From NCBI GenBank assembly GCA_936432065.2, contig OW386292.2, positions 99,095,829 through 99,159,828 on the forward strand: a DNA stretch of 64,000 nt, read 5' to 3'. Positions within the stretch are counted from its first letter, which is position 1, and every line of letters starts with the position of its first letter. The notes under the pieces are model-generated. The model made no database searches. It saw only the letters and a list, made by a program, of their open reading frames with translations, and was not told the origin of the DNA. Source of the stretch: Rutpela maculata. Its lineage: Eukaryota; Arthropoda; Insecta; Coleoptera; Cerambycidae. A program made the translations under genes and the position numbers. Positions 10,301-20,063 of the stretch are shown here, in pieces.

Positions 10301-13162
10301 AGGGAAGAATACCTTGTAAAAAGTTTGTAATTCTAAATCAAAATGTACAGTCAATTGGGAATAGTGTGGAAAAACTTAATAATTTAGTTAATCAAAATAA
10401 GTGTCAGGTAGTTACAGTGACCGAACATTGGAAGTCCTATGAACAAATAGATGCGTATAAGTTAGAAGGTTTTAAATTAGTTTCCAGTTTCTGTCGAGGA
10501 TCAGGACAACATGGAGGAGTTGCAGTTTACTGTCAAAAAAAAATATCTGCCCGGATAAGGACCGATGTTAATGAATTATCTGAATGCTATTCGTTTGAAT
10601 GTGCGGCTGTGGAAGTAAGTTGTGGAAGTTCGAAATATGTAATTATAGCTCTTTATAAATCACCAGACTCAAATATAGACAGTTTTTTAAGAAAATTTCA
10701 TATGCTTTTAGAATTACTATTTAAAAACAGTGATATATTTTTTGTCGCCGGGGACTTCAATATAGATTTTAAAAATGTAAATAATCATAACACTAAGAAA
10801 ACGTTATCACTCTTAGAATCTTATAATGTAAAAGTAGCTATAGACGGTTATACCCGAATAACTGGCACTTCAAAATCATGTATTGACAATATATTAACAA
10901 ATATAGTAAATTGTGAATTTACTAGTGAAATAATAAACTCACACGTATCTGATCATATGGCACAAAAGATAATTGTACAAGTGCCAAATAAAGACTCACA
11001 AGAATATAAATATATACGTTGCTTTAACGAAGCTAATATTCAAACTTTTTCAGATTCTTTGATGCAAATTGATTGGTCACATATTTTAAGTCAAACAGAA
11101 AATGATGTAAACTTACAATGGGACACGTTCATGTCATACTTTTCAACTCTTTTTAATAATAGTTTTCCTTTAAAGAAAGTAAACATTAATAACACCAATG
11201 ACACGTGGAAAGATACTCCCGAAATTTTAGAATGTAAAAAAAGACTTAGTACGATTTCAGTAATATTAAAACATAATCCAAATTATAGAGAATTATACAA
11301 CCTCGAAAAAGCTAAATTAGAATTATTACTAGTTGAGGCTAGGAAAACATATTATAATAAAAAAATTGCAAAGTCAGACAACATATCTAAATCGATTTGG
11401 AATATGGTAGATAGTATAACGGGAAATTTAAAAAAAACAAAAAAACATGACATCTTATTTTCAGAGAACCTCATCACAACGGCTAACAATTTAAATTCTT
11501 ATTTTATAAACGCGGCAAGCAATTTAGTTGAAAAATTACAGAAAATACCATTTATTAATAATATCCCAAGAAACGAAACTCCCATAATTTTTGAGGAGGT
11601 TACAGAAAGTGAAATTTTAGAAATTGTGAGATCTTTAAAAAACAAAAATAGTTCTGGAGATGATGAATTATCGACATCTCTTCTGAAGAAAATAGCAGTT
11701 CACATAATCAAACCTCTTTGTTATGTTATTAATAATTCTCTAAAATTTGGAATATTTCCAAACTTGTTAAAATTAGCAGTAGTTATACCTGTATATAAAA
11801 GTGGTGACGAAAATCAAATGGAAAATTTTAGACCAATCAGTTTGTTGCCAGCTTTCTCAAAAATATTTGAGAAAGTAGTTTGTAACAGATTGATAAAGTT
11901 CTTTAATGATCATAACCTCTTTAGTCAAAATCAACATGGATTTTTAAAAGGTAGGAGTATAGAGACAGCCGTATTTTGAATATGTAAATGGCATTTTGAA
12001 TACATTAGAAAAAAATGAAATACCCTTGGGAATATTTTTAGACCTATCTAAAGCATATGATTCTATTAATCATGATATATTATTGCAAAAACTAGATCAA
12101 TATGGAATAAGATCAATAGCATTGAAATGGATAGCATCATACTTAGACAATCGACAACAACTTGTAAAAATTAATTCTCAGCATATAAATATTAAATCGG
12201 AACTCAGAAATACAAAAATTGGAATTCCCCAAGGTAGTATTATAGGTCCGCTGCTATTTAATATATATATAAATGATTTGTGTAACATTTTAATAAATAG
12301 TAAACATTTAATTATAAATTATGCAGATGACACGTCATTATTAATAAGAGAAAAGAAAATAGAAGTATTACTAAACGAGGCAGCTTCAATAGTAAATATT
12401 GTAGGCGATTGGTTAAAACGAAACAGGCTAATTCTAAATGAAAAGAAAACATCGTGCATCATATTTCGAACAAATAGATCAAATATTAACTTGTCAGAAA
12501 TTAATCTTGTAATAAATAATGAAAACATCGAATTTGCCGAATCAACAAAATTTTTAGGAATCATTACAGATGCCACATTGAGTTGGTCACACCATATTAT
12601 AAATTTATCAAAAAAATTGAACAGTGTATGTTATAGTATGAGAGTATTAAGGAAATATGTTAATGATGTGACGATGAGAACAATTTATTACGCTTCCTTC
12701 ATTTCAAAATTAAAATTTGGAATACTATTTTGGGGTAGTGCGGCGGATATAAATAAAATATTTATCTTACAAAAGCAAGTTATTCGCGTTATTGATAATA
12801 GTTCAGTAAGAGAAACATGTAGAGGTAAATTTTAAAAAAATAGAGTATTGACAGTGTTTGCAATATATATTTATGAGTGTTTGGTTTTTAATTTTAAGCA
12901 TAAAGACAAATATGAAAAACAACAAATTAGTCATAGTTACGGCACTAGAGGTATTAATAATTATAATTTTCCTATTCATAGACTGAGTATGTATGAAAAA
13001 GGTCCTCTTTATTCAAGTATGAAATTTTTTAATACTCTTCCAAATAAAATTAAAAATATAAAAAATGTTAAGTGTTTTAAGAGAGAAATATTTAATTACT
13101 TAATTGATGTGGAACCGTACACAATTACAGAATACATTAATTATAGAAGATCCCATTTATAA
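10301..13162 (+). pseudogene. ORF2 (AP endonuclease-reverse transcriptase) with one frameshift and one stop
   Basis: The open frame begins upstream of 10,322, where the AP-endonuclease starts (FVILNQNVQSI). Endonuclease landmarks are TEHWKS near 10,420, the catalytic GDFNID near 10,750 and SHVSDHMA near 10,940. RT follows with PISLLPAFSKIFEKV near 11,840, FLDLSKAYDS near 12,030, GIPQGSIIGPLLF near 12,220 and the YADD box near 12,320. An extra T in the TTTT run at about 11,973-11,976 breaks the frame; it resumes in another frame and then meets TAA at 12,833-12,835, consistent with a lysine codon AAA to TAA change. The remaining C-terminus is open to 13,162. Two lesions in about 950 codons suggest a young copy. 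Confidence 0.8.
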
Positions 13163-13349
13163 AAACCAGTATTGTAAGAAACAGTATGTAAAATAATAGA
13201 TTGTGTTAGGATATTTAAGAGTTTGTTTTTTATTAAACTCTACAAATTTTTGTTAACGTTTTTCAACCCACTGTGTCTGTATGTATATATTGTACATTGT
13301 GGCTGTTTGAGAATAAAAGTATTATTATTATGGACCTATAGACCTTTTT

Positions 13350-14360
13350 TTAGTATTAAACTTTGGCATAACACTTCGAGACTTCAACTTTCTCAAGATA
13401 CAACCATCTCTAGCTTCAAATTCAGAAACGACTGACGCGGCTTCCGTGAAAATCTTGACACACCTTTCTACGGCTTAAGTATGACACGGAAAGCGTGGAA
13501 AATCAGGTGTTTCTCCGGTTTGTACCATTTTTTTTACTCCTTCGTCAGATAAGTCCGACAAGACAGAAGGTTCCGTCGCTTTACAATCATTCCAATTTAT
13601 TAGATCTATATACTCAGGAGCTTCAAAGTTAAGAGGATGAACTTCAAAACTCCTAACACGTTTATTAGGCCTGGATCTTGCCGCAGTTATTCTCCTAAGC
13701 CCAAGTTCTCTAATATATCGCCGGGAATCAGTTATCATTGCCAAAAGTATATTTTCAGGATTGCCAAATAGTCATTCCTTTGAATTACCGGATCGATGAT
13801 ATCCTTGTGCTGTTTCTTGAGATACTTGGAACATTTAATCATTTCCCACAAATGAATAGATCCATCCTTGCAAGAAGGTTTTACTTTCATTTTGAACCAC
13901 ATATAACTATAAATTTTAATAACAAATTTGGCAAGAACCTGTAAATTTGGAGAACGCTTTTCACAGGATACGCACAATAAACGCAAAATTCTGTTGGCTG
14001 TTGTTAACCAACGGGATTCCTTTTTGCTAAGTCCTGCGGAAATATGCCGTTTGACACCACTTGAAAAATTTCGAACAAGTACTTCTGGTCCGTACTTAAA
14101 TCCTTAATATCCATATCTAAGCATTTTTCAAGTTGTTTTCCTACTGAACCAGAAAATACTTTAGGACCCGCAGTTTTCCCATCGAGCTGCTGAAATAAAT
14201 GCCTTAAGGGAAGCTCGTTTGCATGTAGTAAGCAAATTATCCATTGTAAGGGTCTTTTTAGTCTTGTATCCAATATTTTGATAACTCCAGATTTACATCC
14301 CGTATTGACGACGGTTCCGTCGCACCCAATAAGTTTTAAATTTGAAATATTAAATTATTA
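13350..14360 (-). pseudogene. Transposase-like gene of the hAT-type element (minus strand), frameshifted
   Basis: Read on the minus strand, three consecutive frames give one continuous protein-like sequence. It starts with IGCDGTVVNTG near 14,315, then PLQWIICLLHANELPLRHLF (about 14,200), CSKYLKKQHKDIIDPVIQRN (about 13,790), YIRELGLRRI (about 13,700) and AVERCVKI (about 13,440). I recall this protein type as recurrent in arthropod repeat-derived predictions. I have no firm family name and infer that it is the transposase or an accessory gene of the surrounding element because it is the only non-retrotransposon gene inside the TIRs. Stops and frame changes near 13,740 and 13,990 make it non-functional, and its N-terminus is missing. 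Confidence 0.55.
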
Positions 14361-14797
14361 TTTGAAAACACATCAAAATTTCATTGGCTGTATCATTAAC
14401 GCACTTTATGTTAATTCGGGACACTAACCAAAACTAATCTGTTATGACTCGCACTCAAGTAAAACAGACACAATTATACATCGGATTGATCCAACGCCTG
14501 CTACGCAGGCTAAGGTCAAATATCATTACAATGACCTTTTGCATAGGATCCAAAGTAAACTTTTCTCCATTACAGGACTTCAACACATTTCCTTACGTTT
14601 TGCATAATATAAACTTATCGATATTTTTAAAATAGCTGATTATTTCTTTTGTTTTTTTTTTAAATAATAGGCTTTGCGGCACCGGTAAATATGTGAAATT
14701 TAAAAACTAAATATTTTTGTTATACGGAATTAAAAATGAAAAGTATTTTCACTATTAGAATATAAAATTTGAAACTTCGTTTTTAAGTTCCACCCTA

Positions 14798-15640
14798 GGA
14801 TACATGGACGACATTATAGTCTTCTCAAGTGGTCTACAAAGGCATATTAAAAATTTACAGTTAGCTTTTGATACATTTCGAAAAAACAAACTAAAAATTC
14901 AGTTCGAATTTTTAAGAGAAGAAGAAAATTTTTTAGACAACATAACAAAATATGAAATTAAACCAAATCAAGATAAAATCAAAGCCATTCAAAATTTTCC
15001 ATTGCCAAAAATTTTAAAGAAATTAAATCTTTTCTAGGTCTATTTGTTTATTACCGTAAATGTATCAACGACTTTGCACAAATGGCTAAACCATTAACCA
15101 AATCTTTAAAAAAAAGATTCTAAAATCATTTTAGATAAAAAAAATACAAACATTGTTTTAAAACTCGCAAAAACCTCTTGACGAATGATCCTATTTTAAC
15201 TTATCCCGACTTCTCTAAACCTTTTGAAGTAACTACTGATGCTTCAAATTTTGCAATAGGCTCCATTTTATCCCAAAATAATAAACCCATTTTTTACGTT
15301 TCTCGTACCCTTAACTCTGCAGAAATTAATTACTCTACCATAGAAAAAGAATTACTTTCAATCGTTTACAATTACAATTAATTCCATACTACTTTCAACA
15401 AATCGAACAAACAAATTTTTAAGATTAAAAACTGTGCGTTTCTTTTTACTAAGCCCTGCAGAGGTATACAAAATTATCAAACAATTAAAAAATCTTTATA
15501 ACAAAGCGCGCATAGCTAAATTTAAATACATAACTCATTACGAATTTAACAATATTTTCGTTACCTAAAATTTATGTAACAAATGCCTCAATATTCACTA
15601 TCCCAATACAGGACGTTTCTTTAAATGAACTTCATGTTGA
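14798..15640 (+). pseudogene. Errantivirus-like RT/RNase H continuation after the hAT insertion
   Basis: Immediately after the right end of the hAT element the pol frame resumes with the YMDDIIVFSS catalytic box at about 14,804-14,833 and an RT connection region to about 15,040. RNase H follows (TTDASNFAIGSILSQ at about 15,232-15,276). Several frame changes and a stop at 15,178-15,181 disrupt it. From about 15,400 to 15,600 the frames no longer match pol and may be env-like, suggesting an internal deletion, but I cannot prove that. This is the downstream half of the fragment at 7780-9155. Confidence 0.7.
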
Positions 15641-16477
15641 AGAAAAAATTATATCGTGTCAATTTTTCTAAGAGATAAAAAAGGGTGGTAGAGGGAAACT
15701 GACGATATAAATTTTTTTTGTCCAAAATTAGCTTCAGGGCGCCAAAATTCTTCAGAAAAGTTAGATCAAACTTTAGGATAAGACCTTTTTTTTTGTAGAC
15801 CTGTGTTATTTGTTGAATACTCACCATTGCATTCTCGACTACTGTAATAATCATATTGTAAATTGCATGTTATTTTTAGGAATATAAAGTTTTGTAGTGT
15901 TAGTCGTCCCAAATTCAGACACTGTCCGGAATTCAGACGTATTCCTATTTACTTGGTTAAAATAAGAAATCCATGATATTTGAATATATTCTTGGGACGT
16001 CGCGTCGTTTCCTGTTTTACCGATATTCCAACAACAATAACTTAAAAATTTGACAGTGCTCACTCGTGGTGTTTCACTGTGTAGGTCAATTTAAACTATT
16101 TTTTTCTTTTGTTATAGCAATAATTAGGAACATGTTTATTTAGTTCGAAAAAGCAGGCTTTAAATTTTGATTTTAACAAAGTGTACTATCATTATAACCA
16201 AATATTTTTAAAAAATTAATGATGTTTGGAATTGTGCACATGATAAAAGTAACATATATGGTTATATTTCTTTCTTTTTACCTAAAATAAGATATTTTAT
16301 ATATTCTGCTATATCTTCGTTCATTTTAATCATAACGACCAAATTTGACGGGGGTATAGGAACTATGGGCTTAAATAGTCTGAATTATGCACAATTAGGG
16401 TAAAAGGAATTTTAAATAATCTACTTACTGCTGTTATTTTTATTATAGTAAGATAATATATTATTTTTTATTTTTAC
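15641..16477. other. Interval without a recognisable gene
   Basis: AT-rich, no coherent frame. AATTCAGACACTGTCCGGAA near 15,912 could be part of a pogo-type terminus, but no matching inverted copy was found on the other side. Confidence 0.2.
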
Positions 16478-18180
16478 AGGACGCCAACAAAAAAAACTGC
16501 AAATACAGCAAAGATGATTTAAAGTATGCTTTGGATGCCATGAAACAATGTAAAGTCCCCAGAACTATACTTATTGGAAAAATTCGAGGCATATAACCAG
16601 AAGAATGTCGAAGCATCTTCGCTACTAACTTTGAATGAAGAAAACCTTTTAGTTAAGTGGATATTTAATATGGGGCATATGGGACATATGGGTTGTCCTG
16701 TGACAAAGGACCAACTCCTAGATAGCGTCTCATTTCTGATGAAAAATTTCAATCGTCCTAATAACTTTACTAATGGAACACACTCCAAATATTTTTGTTA
16801 TACGGAGTTAAAAATGAAAAGTATTTTCACTATTAGAATATAAAATTTGAAAATTCGTTTTTAAGTTCCACCCTAGTGTACATGGACATTATAGTCTTCT
16901 CAAGTGGTCTACAAGGGCATATTAAAAATTTACAGCTAGTTTTTGATACATTTCGAAAAAACAAACTAAAAATTTAATTGGATAAGTTCGAATTTTTCAG
17001 GGAAGAAGAAAATTTTTTAGACAACATAACAAAATATGGAATTAAACCAAATCAAGATAAAATCAGTCATTCAAAATTTTCCATTGCCAAAAATTTTAAA
17101 GAAATTAAATCTTTTCTAGGTCTATTTGTTTATTACCGTAAATTTATCAACGACTTTGCACAAATGGCTAAACCATTAACCAAATCTTTAAAAAAAAATT
17201 CTAAAATCATTTTAGATAACAAAAATACAAAAATTATTTTGAAACTCGTAAAAACCTCTTGACGAATGATCCTATTTTAACTTATTCCGACTTCTCTAAA
17301 CCTTTTGAAGTAACTACTGATGCTTCAAATTTTGCAATAGGCTCCATTTTACCCCAAAATAATAAACCCATTTTTTACGTTTCTCGTATCCTTAACTCCG
17401 CAGAAATTAATTACTCTACCATAGAAAAATAATGACTTTCAATCGTTTACAATTAAATTAATTCCATACTTCTTTCAACAAATCGAACAAGCAAATTTTT
17501 AAGATTAAAAACTGTGCGTTTCTTTTTATTAAGCCCTGCAATGTCGAAGCGAAGCATCTTCGCTATTAACTTTGAATGAATAAAACCTTTTAGTTAAGTG
17601 GATATTTAATATGGGGCATATGGGACATATGGGTTTTCCTGTGACAAAGGAACAAAAATTTGAATCGTCCTAATAACTTTACTAATGGAACACCGGGCTG
17701 TCACTGGTATGAATTGTTTTGTAAAAGCAGCAATGACAGAAAGCAAAATAAAGAACTGGCACAAAGAAATAGAGGATTACTTTATTTCATCTAAAATTAA
17801 TATTACTGACCCAAAAAGGATATTCAACACGGATGAATCCGCCTTCTTCTTGTCACCCAAAGGACGTTAAATCCTGTCAAAAAAGGAAGCAAGTCACTAC
17901 ATGATAGATCCGGTGGCTATAAGGTATGTTGACAGTCCTGCTAATCCTTCAGGTCAACTAGCCCCTCCCCCCTTGGCGATGTACTCATATGATAGGATAC
18001 CGAAGCATATAGTGTCACACGTGCCTACAGGTTGGGGGATCGGCAAGCCAACAAGTAGATGGATGACCTCCGAAATTTTTTATGAATATTTATCAAATAT
18101 TTTTTATCCGTGGATTTTATCCGAAAATATCCAGTTTCCAGTAGTATTATACTAATGGGGGCATAAATCGCACGTTACCT
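16478..18180 (+). pseudogene. pogo/Tigger-type DDE transposase, split by a duplicated insert
   Basis: The N-terminal part (16,478-16,782) shows the helix-turn-helix pattern of pogo-like proteins (YSKDDLKYALDAM near 16,503, then VPRTILIGK near 16,555) and a CENP-B-like HTH region. The C-terminal part resumes at 17,541, repeats 150 bp of the N-terminal part, and runs through WYELF, RIFNTDESAFFLSPKG (first catalytic Asp, near 17,818-17,866). It continues to MTSEIFYEYLSNIFYPW (near 18,064-18,115) and, across a stop at 18,153-18,155, GHKSHVTL. Family members use a DDD/E active site; the second Asp would fall where the stop codon now is. Between the two parts lies the unrelated 16,787-17,540 insert. 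It is non-functional. Confidence 0.75.
16787..17540 (+). repeat. 754-bp duplicate of 14,709-15,460 inserted in the pogo gene
   Basis: This block repeats, with small differences, the right end of the hAT element (TIR at 16,862-16,875), the adjacent target duplication GTGTACAT (16,876-16,883) and the errantivirus RT/RNase H fragment as far as GCCCTGCA. It is flanked by two copies of the same pogo stretch (16,604-16,782 and 17,541-17,695; the second has a short internal deletion and a 5-bp duplication). It is therefore a secondary duplication, not an independent transposition of either element. Confidence 0.85.
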
Positions 18181-18187
18181 TAAGCCA

Positions 18188-19047
18188 ACGCCACACATGC
18201 GGTATTTGCCGATTTCCGAATAATAAATACGCTCTTTGGTGAATATCTCAGATCCACACATACGCGAAGTAGGCAAATATTTACTATTTGTAAAACATAA
18301 AATATTAAAAAAAAATCAAAAAACCTGCACGCATCAAAAAAGGCAAATATTTGCCTTATTGCAAATCCTACCACCGATATATATATAAGCGTTGAAACAT
18401 TAAGTGGATCAATGAGTTGGTATTAGTGTTTTAGGTTTCTATAAAAATAAACCAGTATTTTTTACAATTTGAAATGTCATATATTGATCAAAATAAATGA
18501 ACGTTTGTGTGCAATGAAAAAGCGTATACCTACTATGTTCCTGTACATATCAAACTTCTTTCTAGTCTATTATGGCGTTTAGTAATAAATCTACCGCACA
18601 ATATCAATATATTTTATTTATACACATTATATAGCTAAAAAAAACTTAAAATTACAAAATCACGGTCAGGGGTGGTACGTTTTTTTTCCTTCGGTTAAAT
18701 GTGACCATGAAATGTTTCTTATTTACCCTGATCTGTTCCGATTAAGCGAAATCCTCCACCACCTTTGTCTGGGCTTTCTTTTTTTAAATAAGTATGGATT
18801 ACTCGTGATTAAAAATGCGGCGGCAAAAATTAGCGAATTGTCCATTTTGATCATCCCACCGGGTCTCTAGAGAAGTGAAACTGTTTGCCGAATAATTCGC
18901 CTGTTCAAGTATCTCAATTTATTACACTGAGTTTCGGCAATTAAGACACATGTAAGGGTCAATGTGCTTGTGATTCGGCAAGTATTCCACGAAGAGTTCG
19001 CCAAAAGGCGAGTGTTCGGAATTCATCGAATACCGCATGTGTGGCTT
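18188..19047. mobile_element. Non-autonomous DNA element (MITE-like) with TIRs and TATA-like box
   Basis: GCCACACATGCGGTATT at 18,189-18,205 is inverted as AATACCGCATGTGTGGC at about 19,029-19,045, with weaker similarity continuing inward. The 860-bp element interrupts the pogo gene just after the HKSHVTL region. Inside, GGCAAATATTTGCC near 18,343 is a 14-bp palindrome and TATATATAAG at 18,378-18,387 looks like a TATA box with no gene behind it, perhaps the promoter left in a deleted transposon. Target duplication is unclear (TTA/TTTA-like). Confidence 0.55.
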
Positions 19048-19049
19048 TA

Positions 19050-19730
19050 TTATCTTATTTAATTTTCTGCTTCAAAATTCACATCGCCTATCCGAGACCG
19101 AAATTCTTCATTAAATACTACTCTATCTAATGATGATTTATTATCTGCAAAAAGGAGGAAATTTGCAACTGCAACTTGTTCTTCTTCAAAAACTGTAGCA
19201 GTGAATGAAGAAAGTTTTCCTGTGCAAGCGTGTTCTTCACCAAGAATTCTGACAAGTAACCCATTTATTCATTCGACTTTTATCAGGAGAATTTAAACAA
19301 AACGTGGTTTTATAGGTGGTGAAAAATTAATTTACAAAGGAGTAGTTGCTTTGCATTGGGAAATATCCGACATGAAAAAACAAATGAATAAGAGACTTGG
19401 CGAACTAGAGACAAATATGATAAAAAATATAACAATAATGATGAGGAGAGTGGAATCAATGAAATATCGGGGCACTTGCTACTCCAATGAGGCTTATTTG
19501 GCAGTGGAGGTCATTTTGATTGACCAACAGAAATTAGATAGTTTTGTAAGTTGTGAAAGTTTCTTATTTTTAATTTTATATAATCTTTGCTGTTATAGGT
19601 TCAATGTTTTTATCCCTGTGGGGGAAGTAGCTACCATAAGGCAGTATATGCCTCTATGAATAAACTGTTTGTAAAACAGCTGGGATGTGGCCAAAACACT
19701 GTGTATGTAAGGCCATATTTAAAAGGAAAA
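19050..19730 (+). CDS. Unidentified exon pair with a 53-nt intron
   Basis: Frames from about 19,055 to 19,285 (Ser/Lys-rich) and 19,315 to 19,545 (MKKQMNKRLGELETNM, a short coiled coil) look protein-like. The second ends at TTT|GTAAGTT; an acceptor TTATAG at 19,593-19,598 would remove 53 nt in phase 0. It continues as VQCFYPCGG... with LGCGQNTVYV to a stop at about 19,730. A stop near 19,286 separates the first frame. I do not recognise the protein; the tail superficially recalls BEN-domain proteins but not enough to call it. It could be a host gene scrap or transposon-derived. Confidence 0.3.
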
Positions 19731-19952
19731 TAAAACAGCTGGCAGTTCTTCACTCGGGAGAAGATAAGAAAGGAAAATTATCCTTCCGCAAGCTGAAATG
19801 CCATGCAACTGTAATAAGTCGTTTTTTTAATTTAGTCAATAATAAAAGTAACACAATAAGTCATACACACTTTTTACTGTCAAATAAATTAGAATATACA
19901 TACATATGGTTACAACATATATAGTAATATTAATCAGATATTGGTAAAAGAA

Positions 19953-20036
19953 ACATTCCAATGAAAGTTTCCAGGAAATTTTCTCGAGTTTCCGGAACGA
20001 AGTTTTGAAAAATGAAAGTTTCCAATAAAATATTTG
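19953..20036. mobile_element. Terminal fragment of the GGAAAGTTTCC hAT family
   Basis: The sequence AATGAAAGTTTCCAGGAAAT through AACGAAGTTTTGAAAAATGA closely follows the left subterminal region of the complete hAT element at about 48,645-48,715, including the repeated GAAAGTTTCC motif. It is a short relic of the same family without a TIR. Confidence 0.65.
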
Positions 20037-20063
20037 AATAATAATAATAATAATAATAATAAA
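20037..20063. repeat. (AAT)n microsatellite
   Basis: About nine AAT units directly abut the GC-rich start of the R4-like element; such tracts are often targets or by-products of non-LTR insertion. Confidence 0.9.

Larger units (their letters stand above)
9490..13331 (+). mobile_element. CR1/Jockey-group non-LTR retrotransposon, nearly intact
   Basis: Two overlapping ORFs encode an ORF1 protein and an endonuclease-RT polyprotein, followed by a short 3' region that ends in a GTATTATTATTATG microsatellite near 13,318-13,331 instead of poly(A). That is a feature of CR1-like elements. The 5' edge lies somewhere between 9300 and 9517 and is not resolved. Only one frameshift and one premature stop are visible in ORF2, so this is among the younger insertions in the window. 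It lies inside the 9156-14797 hAT element. Confidence 0.75.
9156..14797. mobile_element. hAT-type DNA transposon with 14-bp TIRs, carrying a nested retrotransposon
   Basis: Left end TAGGGTGGAACTTA at 9156-9169 and right end TAAGTTCCACCCTA at 14784-14797 are perfect inverted repeats. Flanks are GTGTACAT (9148-9155) on the left and GGATACAT (14798-14805) on the right, an 8-bp target duplication with two differences. An independent copy of the right junction at 16862-16883 has the exact GTGTACAT, confirming the duplication. Subterminal CCGGTGCCGC (9285-9294) is inverted as GCGGCACCGG near 14,676. An 8-bp duplication and TA-GGG ends fit the hAT superfamily. The element carries a minus-strand transposase-like gene and a CR1/Jockey-like element, and sits inside errantivirus RT. 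Confidence 0.8.
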
